Assembly: GCF_030689025.1 (NCBI RefSeq)
Contig: NZ_JAUYWA010000011.1
Location: forward strand, 1 to 64,000
Direction: 5' to 3'
DNA from: Oceanobacter sp. 1_MG-2023
Lineage (GTDB): Bacteria; Pseudomonadota; Gammaproteobacteria; Pseudomonadales; Oceanobacteraceae
Length of the DNA: 64,000 nucleotides
Part shown: piece after piece, positions 1-8,827 of the stretch
How the letters are laid out: the number at the start of each line of letters is the position of its first letter
Numbering within the stretch: the first letter of the stretch is position 1
Notes under the pieces: generated by a model
Databases searched by the model: none
What the model saw: only the letters and a program-made list of their open reading frames with translations
Told to the model about the DNA's origin: nothing
Translations under genes and position numbers: made by a program

Positions 1-77
<77 letters not shown>

Positions 78-131
78 ACATCATCTTACTACTTTTGTTG
101 CTACTCTGACCTAAACCGCACACTGAATAAA

Positions 132-208
<77 letters not shown>

Positions 209-221
209 TCAGAGGTTGCAT

Positions 222-250
222 ATAATACGGAGAGCCTCCCTGTCTGTCAA
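222..250 (-). promoter_or_regulatory. sigma-70 promoter of the tandem tRNA-fMet genes
   Basis: On the minus strand a perfect -35 hexamer TTGACA (245-250) is followed after exactly 17 bp by TATTAT (222-227), 14 bp upstream of the proximal tRNA. Near-consensus boxes with optimal spacing fit a highly expressed stable RNA unit. No competing promoter-like sequence was seen in the 54-bp spacer between the two tRNAs. Confidence 0.85.
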
Positions 251-371
251 GGCTTATCAACAAAGAAGACAGGATCTGCTGCGCAAAGCCAGATAGCGAT
301 GAAAAAGCGCTCTACAGGGGTGGTCTGAAGCCGGTGGCGGTGATACGTTACCTGTAACAAAAATAACAACA

Positions 372-1445
372 ATGACATTACTTATGAGTGCATATCTTAC
401 TCCGACATTGACGTCGGCCGCGTTGCATCCTTTGTTCCAGCTCATGCGTGAGCGGGGCCTGAACCCTGACGAGCTTCCTGAGCTGGCCAAGGACTGGGGT
501 AGCAGCCAACTACAATTTCCTGTGCCTGTGTTTGATCGTATCGTCGAACAGGCTGGCCAATTCCTGAAGACACCGGCCATCGGTGTGATGATGGGTAGTC
601 GGCTGGATTGGCGACGCTTCCGGTTACTGGCGTATCTATTGAGTGAATGCCGTACGGGCCGTGATGCGCTGTCACAGTTGCGACGTTATTACCCACTGAT
701 CAGCGATAGCCATTCTCCCGATGTGTTTATCGGGCAGCAGGCCGTCAAGGTAGTGTTTTATGTCAGTGAGGGGAGCGCGCAAGCGCGTCAGACCCGAGCG
801 GAGCTGGTCGCGGCCGGTATTCATGATGTCGGTTCCCGACTGGGTAACGGCTTCTACAATATTACGGGTATTGGTTTTCAGCAGCAGCCTCCTCAGTACC
901 GGGATCAACTCGATCGTTATTTTGGTGTGCCGGTTCGTTATGGCGAAAGCTGCAACTGGATCAGTTTCTCCAGCGACTATCTCGACAAGTCGATGAAAAA
1001 AGCCATGCCGTTCCTGGAAGCCATGCTCGAGGGAGCGGAAGTCCCCTGGCGCTCGGAAGACACGGAACGCCCTTTCAGTCGCAAGTTACGCCATATTCTT
1101 TATTACTGGCCCACCTGTCTGCCAATGACCAAGGAGGCGGTGGCTGATTTATTGGGCACCAGCGCCAGGACATTGACTCGGCGACTACAAGAAGAAGGCA
1201 GCCAGTTCTCGGAATTAAGCAAGCATTGCCGGTTGGTACGCGCTGCGGCGGCGTTAAAACGTACCAGTAAAGATGTGCAGCAGCTGGCTAATGAACTGGG
1301 GTTCTCTGATCGTCGTGGATTCGAGCGGGCTTTCAAGCAGTGGACTGGGCAAACACCGGCTGCGTTTCGGCGTCAATGGCGTAACCAGGCGGTTGCTGCC
1401 GTTTCCAGCCTGTCGCCGCTGGAATCCAATATCGGCTTCTACTAG
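372..1445 (+). CDS. AraC-family transcriptional regulator (OruR/arabinose-binding-domain type)
   Basis: A 357-residue regulator. Residues about 15-200 match the N-terminal effector domain found in OruR/ArgR-like AraC proteins ('Arabinose_bd' family). The C-terminal DNA-binding domain has two helix-turn-helix units, at about 252-276 and at about 300-325, with the typical LANELGFSDRRGFERAFKQW signature ending in WTG. Length agrees with the family, usually 330-350. ATG codons at 372 and 384 are both possible; neither has a strong Shine-Dalgarno sequence. The ligand cannot be read from sequence. The gene stands alone, downstream of the divergent tRNA unit, and converges on the exported protein at 1582-2118. 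Confidence 0.88.
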   Translation: MTLLMSAYLTPTLTSAALHPLFQLMRERGLNPDELPELAKDWGSSQLQFPVPVFDRIVEQAGQFLKTPAIGVMMGSRLDWRRFRLLAYLLSECRTGRDALSQLRRYYPLISDSHSPDVFIGQQAVKVVFYVSEGSAQARQTRAELVAAGIHDVGSRLGNGFYNITGIGFQQQPPQYRDQLDRYFGVPVRYGESCNWISFSSDYLDKSMKKAMPFLEAMLEGAEVPWRSEDTERPFSRKLRHILYYWPTCLPMTKEAVADLLGTSARTLTRRLQEEGSQFSELSKHCRLVRAAAALKRTSKDVQQLANELGFSDRRGFERAFKQWTGQTPAAFRRQWRNQAVAAVSSLSPLESNIGFY

Positions 1446-1472
1446 CGCTATCTCGCAACCGGTTGATCCTGC

Positions 1473-1517
1473 CCGGTTGGTTGCTGTTTTGTTGAACGAA
1501 AAACAGTAACCAACCGG
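1473..1517. terminator. long perfect-stem dyad between convergent genes
   Basis: Arms 1473-1490 and 1500-1517 pair over 18 bp with a single G:U-type mismatch around a 9-nt loop. The stem ends in four A:T pairs at the loop side, so there is no classical T-tract after it. It lies between two convergent genes and most likely acts as a bidirectional terminator. A small mobile-element remnant or an mRNA-stabilising hairpin is possible. Confidence 0.5.
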
Positions 1518-1581
1518 AGACTATCGTCAGGTATATCGGCTATCTGCAACAGGAGATAACAGCGGTCTGTTCAGCCTCTGT

Positions 1582-2118
1582 TTATTGTATAAGTTCCTGC
1601 AGCTCCGTCATGCGGTCACGAACCAGTGCCTTGTCGGCAGCATCAACCGATTCCATTTCATCGATCATTGTCAATGTTCCCCGAAGCATCGATTCCATGG
1701 CGTTAAGTTGCTCTGCTGGCATATTACCGCTGCTGCGCATTTGCTGTACTTGAGCCAATTGCTGCTGTACCTGGGCACGGCTTCCTCCTTGCTCGTTCAT
1801 ATCGACCGCCAGCATGCCCAGGCTGATTTCGGTGGTAATCCGGGTCCATTGTTCAACGCTGTCAAATCCGGCGGCGGATAGTTGCTGGCTGAATTCACCA
1901 TACAATCCCGATGTTTTCAGGCTGTTGATACCTTCCTGGAACATCGCGGCCATGCCGTCTGTCATTGCCGCATTCCCTTGTGGCATCGCATCTTCGTGTT
2001 GATCCAGCCAGACCTGTACTGTTGGCATGGATTTAATCCACACATCCAGTTCCGTGGCGGTCAAGGCCCACGCCGGGGATGCTGCCAGCATGGCAGTCAG
2101 TGTGATAACTCGACGCAT
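1582..2118 (-). CDS. small exported protein of unknown function
   Basis: The 178-residue product starts with a clear Sec signal peptide: basic MRR, a hydrophobic core and an AWA cleavage site near residue 18. The mature protein is Ala/Gln/Met-rich and predicted mainly helical, with a Gln-rich stretch around residues 115-130 that could form a coiled coil. GGAG lies about 10 nt before the ATG. I do not recognise a named family; it is probably periplasmic. It is monocistronic and convergent with the AraC gene. Confidence 0.7.
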   Translation of the reverse strand: MRRVITLTAMLAASPAWALTATELDVWIKSMPTVQVWLDQHEDAMPQGNAAMTDGMAAMFQEGINSLKTSGLYGEFSQQLSAAGFDSVEQWTRITTEISLGMLAVDMNEQGGSRAQVQQQLAQVQQMRSSGNMPAEQLNAMESMLRGTLTMIDEMESVDAADKALVRDRMTELQELIQ

Positions 2119-2190
2119 ATAATAATCTCCGTTGCTATATTCTGAAGCGATATTCTGGGGTGATCATGCCGCGAGGTTATCACAGCTGGG

Positions 2191-2904
2191 TCAGGGAGCG
2201 ACGGGCATAGCGTGGATTTCTATCAAAACCTGCTGATCAAAATCACCGATGGCCGGCAAGGTGGCAAAGTGTCCGCGATCCAGCGCGGCAGAGGCAGGGC
2301 AAGCTGTCGCAGCAAGCGTTGCATTGGCTGACTGGCTGTCAGATATCGCTTGCCAGGCATTAACAGGCTCTGCCGTCAGCCCCGCTGGAATGCAATCGTT
2401 CAGGCGATTGGGCAATCCGTGGCTGCTGGGGTCATACAACAGATCACCAGCCAGGTACAAATCAAAGCCATCCCAATCATGCTCGTTCACCGAATCCAGA
2501 ACCACTCCGTTCAACCGGGCATTGTGTTGTGCAGCCAGGGTCGCCAACGGGTCAATATCACAGACGGCCACTCGACTGGCTCCCTGTCGCGCAGCCTGAA
2601 TCGCCGCTATACCGCTGCCACACCCGACATCCAACACCCGCTTGCCGGCCACCAGCTGCGGGTGCCTGGCCAAATAGCTGGACATGGCGCGCCCTCCTGC
2701 CCAGGCAAATGCCCAATACGGCATATACCGCCACAGAGCCGCTACTTCCTGACTATTGAACAGTCGTCCCTGCTGGATAGCCAGCAACCAGAGCTGTATG
2801 CCATGTTCCAGCGTAACCGGTTCCAGGCCGGCATTGGACCAAACGTCGTGCTGTTGCAGTCCGGCCAACAAGTCCGCCGGGGGATAATGCATCACACTGG
2901 TCAT
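2191..2904 (-). CDS. class I SAM-dependent methyltransferase (METTL20/Nnt1-like), paralogue 1
   Basis: A 237-residue Rossmann-fold methyltransferase. The SAM-binding motif I reads VLDVGCGSGIAAIQAA, followed by an acidic motif II (AVCDIDPLATLAAQHN) and the motif DLYLAGDLLYD. This arrangement, with a preceding PYWAFAWAGGRAMSSYL segment, is typical of the ETF-beta lysine/nicotinamide N-methyltransferase-like group, so a protein-lysine methyltransferase is plausible but the substrate is unknown. The start overlaps the stop of mltC by 4 nt, implying translational coupling. A clear paralogue lies at 9630-10313. Confidence 0.8.
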   Translation of the reverse strand: MTSVMHYPPADLLAGLQQHDVWSNAGLEPVTLEHGIQLWLLAIQQGRLFNSQEVAALWRYMPYWAFAWAGGRAMSSYLARHPQLVAGKRVLDVGCGSGIAAIQAARQGASRVAVCDIDPLATLAAQHNARLNGVVLDSVNEHDWDGFDLYLAGDLLYDPSSHGLPNRLNDCIPAGLTAEPVNAWQAISDSQSANATLAATACPASAALDRGHFATLPAIGDFDQQVLIEIHAMPVAP

Positions 2905-4022
2905 GTGCCACCGCCATAACGCGTCTGGGCAGCGGAGACTTTTTTAAGATAGTTACGGGATTCCTGACTGGGATGACTGGATAGAATGGTGCGATACACT
3001 TGGCTGGCCGACATGGCGTTAATGCGGGCAACGGCTTTTTCACGGTCACTGTGGAAGGTTTTATACAGGTTCCCTGCCCCTCCGTTGTAGGAGGCAATCA
3101 TACAATACAGTTGTTTTTCGGTACCCGGGATATCGCGTAAATAACGATCCCGCAAAATCGACAGATAGGCAGTACCAATATCGATATTCTGTTCTGGACG
3201 CAGCAGGACATCACGACCAGGGCTGCCACTGCGCTGGTAGATTTTTTCATATACGTCCTTGCCTGCCGTCCGACTCATTACCTGCATCAGGCCATAAGCA
3301 CCGGATGGCGACACGGCGAACGGGTTAAAACTGCTTTCGGTTTCAATAATGGCCAGAATCAGTGGCGCCGGTACGCTGTAACGAATCGCGGCCTGTTGCA
3401 CCAGAGTGCCATATTGCTGGGCGCTGACCTGTTGAAATTCCTGCACCATCGGAATCGAGACCCAGTAACGATTGCTTTCTTGTTGTAATTGGTTAGCCAC
3501 CAGGTATTCGGCATAACGTCGGGCACGCCAAGAATATTCAATCAGCTGGCCATCGTGATCTTTTACCTTGCCGGCCAGAAACGGCGTTCCGGTCAGGCCA
3601 AAGTCGGCAGCAGTGCGCAGATCCACCGCTGCCGGGTCCGCCGGGGTCAGCAAGGTCGCTTCGATAGCGTGTGTCAGCGCTTGCAGTGGTGTTTTACTGC
3701 CACGGTTTTCGATATGGATGGTCCCGGCATCAAAGTCGATACGTACCTGGGTATGGTAATTATCCAGATATTTCACCAGTGACCGCACTCCGGAAACAGC
3801 CAGGTCTCTTCCCCAGACCTTATTGGCCCGATCCGGAAAGAACATAAACTCCAGAATCACCGACTGTACATCGTCCGACAGCTCAGCGAAGTTTTCCGGT
3901 AGCTCGGCATCCGCCAGAGCCAAGCACCCCGTCAGTGGAATGCCCAGCAGTAAATAACGGCATTGGCTCCATCGCCACGATCGCGGTCTGAACACCTTGT
4001 TCAACAAGGCCAGAACCGGCAA
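2901..4022 (-). CDS. mltC: membrane-bound lytic murein transglycosylase C
   Basis: A 373-residue lipoprotein, close to E. coli MltC (359). A hydrophobic N-terminus ends in the lipobox LTGC at Cys33. An MltC-specific N-terminal domain (about 45-190) precedes the soluble-lytic-transglycosylase domain, whose ETESSFNPFAVSPSGAYGLM motif contains the catalytic Glu229, with the later ASYNGG motif. It cleaves the MurNAc-GlcNAc bond of peptidoglycan with formation of 1,6-anhydroMurNAc, acting at the outer membrane. The start is TTG at 4022 with GAAGG seven bases upstream. The downstream methyltransferase overlaps by 4 nt. Confidence 0.92.
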   Translation of the reverse strand: MPVLALLNKVFRPRSWRWSQCRYLLLGIPLTGCLALADAELPENFAELSDDVQSVILEFMFFPDRANKVWGRDLAVSGVRSLVKYLDNYHTQVRIDFDAGTIHIENRGSKTPLQALTHAIEATLLTPADPAAVDLRTAADFGLTGTPFLAGKVKDHDGQLIEYSWRARRYAEYLVANQLQQESNRYWVSIPMVQEFQQVSAQQYGTLVQQAAIRYSVPAPLILAIIETESSFNPFAVSPSGAYGLMQVMSRTAGKDVYEKIYQRSGSPGRDVLLRPEQNIDIGTAYLSILRDRYLRDIPGTEKQLYCMIASYNGGAGNLYKTFHSDREKAVARINAMSASQVYRTILSSHPSQESRNYLKKVSAAQTRYGGGT

Positions 4023-4091
4023 TAAAAGACCTTCACCACAGTATATCCTTATCCAGAAAAGTCCGTAGTGTAGCCGCCTGCTTTCTGGCTG

Positions 4092-5438
4092 TCAGCGTCT
4101 GGCCTGACGACGGATGGCATTGGTGGAGAAATCACTTTCATTCAAACCGGTATCAAAAAAGCGAAAGCTGCGCGGCCGCTCGTTATCCAGCCCTTCGGTG
4201 TAATAGCGTCCGGATGGAAAATCATAGGTGACTTCGAGCGTGGTCATCATCAAGGGCATATCGTAGTAGTTGATCAAATGCCCTTCCGTCATCTGTATCA
4301 GTGCTCCGTGCTGATCGTATTCTTCGGCATACACAATCGACCACGAATCTTCATCGAGATAATAACGGCGCTTGCTATAACGGTGACTGAAGCCAACCCG
4401 CAAGTTGGCCTCGATCACCCACACCCGATGCAACTCATAACGCAGCAAGGCCGGATTCAGGTGATGTTTGGCCAGAATATCGTCCAGCGCCAGATCCCCT
4501 TGGTGTACCCGATAGGCATTGTATGGAATATAGATTTCCTGTTTGCCCTGCAAATCCCAGTCGTAATAATCGGGAGCACCGTTAAACATATCAACCTGGT
4601 CAATGGTGCGTAACGACTGACTGTTGGGGTCCGGTGTGTCGTATGCCAAATCCGGTGTCCGGCGTAACCGTCGAGCACCCGGTGTATACACCCACGACTT
4701 GCGCCGCGCTCGCATCTGATCCAGGGTTTCATGGACCAGGGTCAGGCTGCCGGCCTGATGCGCTGGTGCCAGTGTTTTTCGTGTTAACAGAAAGATTTTG
4801 TTTTCCAGTTCGGATGATTTTATGTCCGCCTCGCTGTATTTGAAGTAATAGTTGTACTCCCGCAAGGTGTCCATTCGCTGACCGTTGGTGGTGATCAAGG
4901 AGCTGACTGCTTCGTAGGAGACCGTCTGCCCCCGAAATCTCAGGGTGTGATTCCAGAGTACTTCCAGGCCATTGGCTGGAATCGGAAACGGCGAACTCAT
5001 CACCGCGCCGGTAACCCCCGAGCCATACGGTAATAACTGTGCCGTGGCGGCATTGGACTGGATGGCATCATAAACAGAATCAGGGTACGACGCTGAACGG
5101 TGGCTGGGGTAGACATTCAAATACATATCCGGGTAACGCTGCAGCAGCTGACGCTGTCCTTCGGTCAGCTGGTCCTGATAAGCACCGAGGTTGCCAGCAT
5201 CAATCCGCAACAGCGGCTTCTCGCCGGCATAAGGGTCGGGATGAAAACCGGTTTCCCACGGCCCTTGATCTTGTGGCAAGCCGCCCGTCCAGGCCGGAAT
5301 GGTACTGCCATTACCTGCGCGCTCCGCCCCCAGGGGCGTCAGGTCCTGCTGTAATCGTTTAATATCACTATCCGGCAACTCTGCCCAGGATGGCATTGCC
5401 ATACCCAGCAACCACACAAGCATACTTATTATTTTCAT
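4092..5438 (-). CDS. DUF1329 family exported protein
   Basis: A 448-residue protein with a Sec signal peptide (cleavage after about residue 19, PSWA). The mature part matches the DUF1329 outer-membrane/periplasmic family: the early GSTIPAWTGGLP motif, the GAPDYYDW and EIYIPYNAYR segments, and the C-terminal HRYSKRRYYLDEDSW region. Members often sit with lipid- or hydrocarbon-related export genes and resemble LolA/LolB-fold lipoprotein-sorting proteins; the molecular role is not settled. It is transcribed alone, ahead of mltC, separated by 69 bp. Confidence 0.85.
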   Translation of the reverse strand: MKIISMLVWLLGMAMPSWAELPDSDIKRLQQDLTPLGAERAGNGSTIPAWTGGLPQDQGPWETGFHPDPYAGEKPLLRIDAGNLGAYQDQLTEGQRQLLQRYPDMYLNVYPSHRSASYPDSVYDAIQSNAATAQLLPYGSGVTGAVMSSPFPIPANGLEVLWNHTLRFRGQTVSYEAVSSLITTNGQRMDTLREYNYYFKYSEADIKSSELENKIFLLTRKTLAPAHQAGSLTLVHETLDQMRARRKSWVYTPGARRLRRTPDLAYDTPDPNSQSLRTIDQVDMFNGAPDYYDWDLQGKQEIYIPYNAYRVHQGDLALDDILAKHHLNPALLRYELHRVWVIEANLRVGFSHRYSKRRYYLDEDSWSIVYAEEYDQHGALIQMTEGHLINYYDMPLMMTTLEVTYDFPSGRYYTEGLDNERPRSFRFFDTGLNESDFSTNAIRRQARR

Positions 5439-5479
5439 GTTTTTATTTACCTGGCAGCCGCGCGTCTGATGAACCAGTC

Positions 5480-5521
5480 ACTCTGCTGTTGTTGTTATTA
5501 CTGTTATTGTTATTGTTATTC
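5480..5521. repeat. short TTATTG/TTGTTA simple-sequence tract
   Basis: About 40 bp of imperfect TTG/TTA triplet and TTATTG hexamer repeats upstream of the DUF1329 gene, next to an AT-rich stretch (5560-5690) that holds no gene. Such a tract in a promoter region can vary in length by slippage; no experimental inference is possible from one sequence. Confidence 0.5.
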
Positions 5522-5684
5522 CATCGCTATCGATAATGAGGCCACTCCCCACCAATGATCAATTTCACCTTACAAAAGGCAACATTTTGATCATGAATAA
5601 GAAACTGAGAGCCCATCAATCTCATACTTTAGAGTGACATTAATACGAATGCCTTTTGAAAAATAAAAAAATATAACTTTTAGG

Positions 5685-6515
5685 TTATATGGAAAGATCC
5701 GTAGAGCGCCTGAATATCTGACCAATACGGGCAGCCTGTACGGCACGCACGGTGGCGGGAGTAACGCGCTTGAGGCGTGCAAGAGCAACGCCGATTAATG
5801 GTAAAAAAACCGGTGAATTGGTCGCGCTGGCAACCACTGCCGGAGCCATATCCGGTGCATCGGTTTCCAGTAACCAGGCGTCCAGTGGCAGCTGCTGCAC
5901 AGTGCGGCGCAACCGATGGGCATTGGGCCGTAATAACAGCCCACCCAGCCCCAACCGAAAACCCAGATCAAGATACTGCCGGGCCTGCTGTTCACTGCCA
6001 CTAAAGGCATGGATAACACCCCCCTGGTCAAACCGGGTTTGTCGCAGTGCCAGAATGATCTCATCATGCGCACCAACACCATGCAGGATCACCGGCAGTC
6101 GATATTGTTGCGCCAGCTGTAGCTGGGCATCAAACAACCGCCGCTGACGCAGGCGTACCGCCGGGTCCATCTGCCGAACCCGGTGCAAACCAAACTCCCC
6201 CACCGCGACACAGTCCGATGTCACCAATGCATGCTCCAGCCAGTCCAGATCGTCCATCGTGTGCTGATCAATAAAAAAAGGATGCAGACCCAGGGCAAAC
6301 CACCAAGGCCGCCCTTGGCAAAACGACGCCAGTTGTTTGCCTTGCTCACAGCTAATCCCTGGCACGATCAGGCCCGTCAGCCCCAGACTTTCACAGTGCT
6401 GCCACACCGCCTGACGGTTTTGCGCAAAGACCTGGAAGTCAAAGTGGCAATGACTGTCAAACCAGCCTGACAGAACAGGAGAGACAGGGCCATCTGTCGC
6501 CGCGGGCTTATTCAT
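5685..6515 (-). CDS. TatD family metal-dependent hydrolase (YjjV-like)
   Basis: A 276-residue TIM-barrel DNase/hydrolase of the TatD family. Metal-ligand motifs appear in order: DSHCHFD near the N-terminus, GEFGLH, VILHGVGAH, VIHAFSGS and LLETDAPDMAP. The usual GEIGLD(Y) signature is altered to GEFGLH, although the metal-binding Glu is kept. Known relatives are 3'-5' exonucleases or deoxyribonucleases; the physiological substrate is not evident. It is a single gene with no strong Shine-Dalgarno sequence before the ATG. Confidence 0.85.
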   Translation of the reverse strand: MNKPAATDGPVSPVLSGWFDSHCHFDFQVFAQNRQAVWQHCESLGLTGLIVPGISCEQGKQLASFCQGRPWWFALGLHPFFIDQHTMDDLDWLEHALVTSDCVAVGEFGLHRVRQMDPAVRLRQRRLFDAQLQLAQQYRLPVILHGVGAHDEIILALRQTRFDQGGVIHAFSGSEQQARQYLDLGFRLGLGGLLLRPNAHRLRRTVQQLPLDAWLLETDAPDMAPAVVASATNSPVFLPLIGVALARLKRVTPATVRAVQAARIGQIFRRSTDLSI

Positions 6516-6775
6516 ACATAGCGGTATTCATCGATTGTCTACCTTGGGCCTTGGTGGCCGTTGTCAAATTTATGACAAGTCGTCCCTGTTTTCGTCAGAA
6601 TATTACCCTAAACAGCATAACAATCGCCCCAAATGCCTGCCTGACCACGCCACCCGTCGCTACCATGACGATTTTGGGGGCATAATAATAAAAACAGGGA
6701 TGGCGCTCTTTTTGCTTCGATATTCAATACTGCCAATTTATCCGACACTGATTATCCGACACAGGAAGGTGAGCA

Positions 6776-7153
6776 ATGATGCTAACGCCTCACGAGCTCA
6801 GAAGTATTATTCATCCAACGCTGGACTATATGGGTTGTTATTCTGTTGCCACAGAAGAGCAACTGGTTGCTCTGGCACAAGCACAATGCCGCCGCCCGCT
6901 CAATAACCACGACAGCACTTCTCTGTACCCGATTGATAACGATCTGCACCAGCAAATCTGGGATCAGTACCTGGCATTCAATCCTGATCAGGCCAGCCTG
7001 ATTCGGGGACTGGCGTCGCAGCGACAGTTTCTGATTGACCCCCACCACGAATTAAAAACCAACCTCAGTTATGCCACCGCCATTGCCTGGGCTGTTTTTA
7101 TCGCTTATCCACAAATACTGGCAAACGGCCTGGAGCGGAAAAGTGCCTGTTAA
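6776..7153 (+). CDS. small conserved-looking hypothetical protein
   Basis: A 125-residue protein without signal peptide, apart from a weakly hydrophobic stretch near the C-terminus (ATAIAWAVFIAYPQIL). AAGGTG lies just upstream of two adjacent ATG codons (6776, 6779). I do not recognise the family. Its stop overlaps the stop of the convergent ParA gene by 4 bp. Two copies of TTATCCGACAC, 14 bp apart (6738-6748 and 6752-6762), lie immediately before the ribosome-binding site. Confidence 0.6.
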   Translation: MMLTPHELRSIIHPTLDYMGCYSVATEEQLVALAQAQCRRPLNNHDSTSLYPIDNDLHQQIWDQYLAFNPDQASLIRGLASQRQFLIDPHHELKTNLSYATAIAWAVFIAYPQILANGLERKSAC

Positions 7154-7884
7154 AATGCCAGCTGCTCTTTTACTGCATCCCACAGAGCCTGGTAATTACG
7201 CGCCAAGGGCACATTAGGCTGGCAGACGACAATCGGGCTGCGTAATTCCAGCATCCGTTCAGCACTGGCAGAATGACCGATAAAAACCGGCAATAACTCT
7301 TTGATGGTTGGTGCAACTTCCGAGGCCCATTGCACATGCGCTCGCTTGCGGCGATCAATCAGGGTGACAAATGGCAGCCATTGTTTACTTTTGACCCAGC
7401 TGAGATGCTGTTTTGACTGTTCATAGGCCCGAATGGACAGTAACGATGGTTCGATCGGCACCAGAATTTTATCCACCGCCTGTAACACCCCTTCAATTTG
7501 CGGTGACAGTATCGGTGGGCAGTCAATCACCACCAGCTCGTAATCTTCTCCCAACATATCGATAGCATCACTGGTGATATCTCTGGCGGTACGTTTGTCG
7601 GCGACACTTTGGTGAAATTTGCGCAAAGAGATATCCGCAGCCAAAACGTCCAGACGGTCATACTGCGTCGGGTAAATATAACGGCCGATCGGCTTGCCTT
7701 CACTCCAGACCTTGTCTTGCTTGCGATCAGTCTCAACGCCCAGAATCCAGGTGGCGGCCCCTTGCGGGTCAAGATCCCAAAGCAGAGTGCGAACGGAGTT
7801 GCTGGCGGCCAGAGCGGCCAGGTTAACGGCGGTAGTAGTTTTCCCCACCCCGCCTTTCAGCTGAAATACAGCAATAGCACGCAC
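7150..7884 (-). CDS. orphan ParA/MinD-family ATPase
   Basis: A 244-residue ParA-type ATPase with a deviant Walker A motif KGGVGKTT near residue 10, WDLDPQGAAT (Walker A'), and VVIDCPP (Walker B). Such ATPases position plasmids, chromosome origins or protein complexes. There is no parB and no obvious chemotaxis, flagellar or carboxysome gene beside it, so the cargo is unknown. It starts with GTG. Upstream (7991-8013 and 8028-8084) lie two strong dyads. It converges on the 125-residue gene with a 4-bp overlap. Confidence 0.85.
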   Translation of the reverse strand: MRAIAVFQLKGGVGKTTTAVNLAALAASNSVRTLLWDLDPQGAATWILGVETDRKQDKVWSEGKPIGRYIYPTQYDRLDVLAADISLRKFHQSVADKRTARDITSDAIDMLGEDYELVVIDCPPILSPQIEGVLQAVDKILVPIEPSLLSIRAYEQSKQHLSWVKSKQWLPFVTLIDRRKRAHVQWASEVAPTIKELLPVFIGHSASAERMLELRSPIVVCQPNVPLARNYQALWDAVKEQLAF

Positions 7885-7990
7885 GAAACGCTCATCCCTT
7901 GATAATATTAACGGTCAGTCTAACACGTGATTCTTACGATATATCCCACCAAAATGCTCTATCAGCACGGCCACTCATCACACCCATGCT

Positions 7991-8084
7991 GAGATCAGAC
8001 CAGTCTGGATCTCATCGCCATTTAACCGTGAAAAACCGTGCCAGAAAACATCTTTCTGACCCGGCTTGCTGACACGGTTTTCAC
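7991..8084. repeat. two strong dyad structures upstream of the parA-like gene
   Basis: The first dyad, 7991-8013, pairs GAGATC-AGAC with GTCTGGATCTC with one bulged base. The second, 8028-8084, has outer arms GTGAAAAACCGTG and CACGGTTTTCAC (one bulge) enclosing an inner CAGAAA/TTTCTG hairpin (8042-8058). They lie between the end of msrA and the start of the ParA gene. They could be a terminator for msrA, a leader structure, or a protein-binding site. Confidence 0.5.
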
Positions 8085-8127
8085 ACCACCCAGGCACCAG
8101 GCTCTCGAACGATAGTTAGATAAGTGA

Positions 8128-8769
8128 TCAGGCGGTAGTTCCCTTGAAAGCCACCCCACAGCCTCCCGATCCACAATAACCGCCAGGGTTCTTGGCCAGA
8201 TACTGCTGATGATAACTTTCAGCCATATAATAACGAATGCCTGTCCGAATTTCGGTTGTAATCTCTGGCTTGCCTGCTGCCGTCAGACATTGCTGATACT
8301 GCTCCCGGCTCTGCTCTGCCACCGTCAGGGCTGCGGCATCGGGCAGATAAATCCCGGAGCGATACTGGGTACCGATATCATTGCCCTGACGCATCCCCTG
8401 ACACGGGTCATGACTTTCCCAGAACACCGTCAACAGCTGTTGTAGCGATAGTTGCTGCGCGTCATACCAGATACGCACCAGCTCATTGTGACCAGTCAAA
8501 CCGCTGCAGACTTCGTCGTAGGTCGGATTAGGGGTATGACCGCCACCATACCCGACCGAGGTAGAATACACCCCGGGCAGCGACCAGAACGCCCGTTCGG
8601 CACCCCAGAAGCAACCCATACCAACCATCAGCTCTGATAACCCTGCCGGGCGCTCTCCGGCAATCACATGACCATTCACAAAGTGATGGCTGCTGGTTGG
8701 CAAAGGCTCGGAGCGGCCCGGCAAGGCCTCTTCCGCAGAAGGAATGGACATATGTTTTGGACGCCACAT
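8128..8769 (-). CDS. msrA: peptide-methionine (S)-S-oxide reductase
   Basis: A 213-residue MsrA, the same size as the E. coli enzyme (212). The catalytic motif GCFWGAER is at residues 52-59 with nucleophile Cys53; the resolving cysteines lie in the C-terminal [10 protein letters not shown]. It reduces methionine-S-sulfoxide in proteins using thioredoxin. GGAG lies eight bases before the ATG at 8769. The gene stands alone and is divergent from the metallo-hydrolase gene. Confidence 0.95.
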   Translation of the reverse strand: MWRPKHMSIPSAEEALPGRSEPLPTSSHHFVNGHVIAGERPAGLSELMVGMGCFWGAERAFWSLPGVYSTSVGYGGGHTPNPTYDEVCSGLTGHNELVRIWYDAQQLSLQQLLTVFWESHDPCQGMRQGNDIGTQYRSGIYLPDAAALTVAEQSREQYQQCLTAAGKPEITTEIRTGIRYYMAESYHQQYLAKNPGGYCGSGGCGVAFKGTTA

Positions 8770-8827
8770 AATCAGTCTCCAGTAACGGTAATCGTATTCA
8801 GACAGAGGAATTTTCTACAGGCATCCT

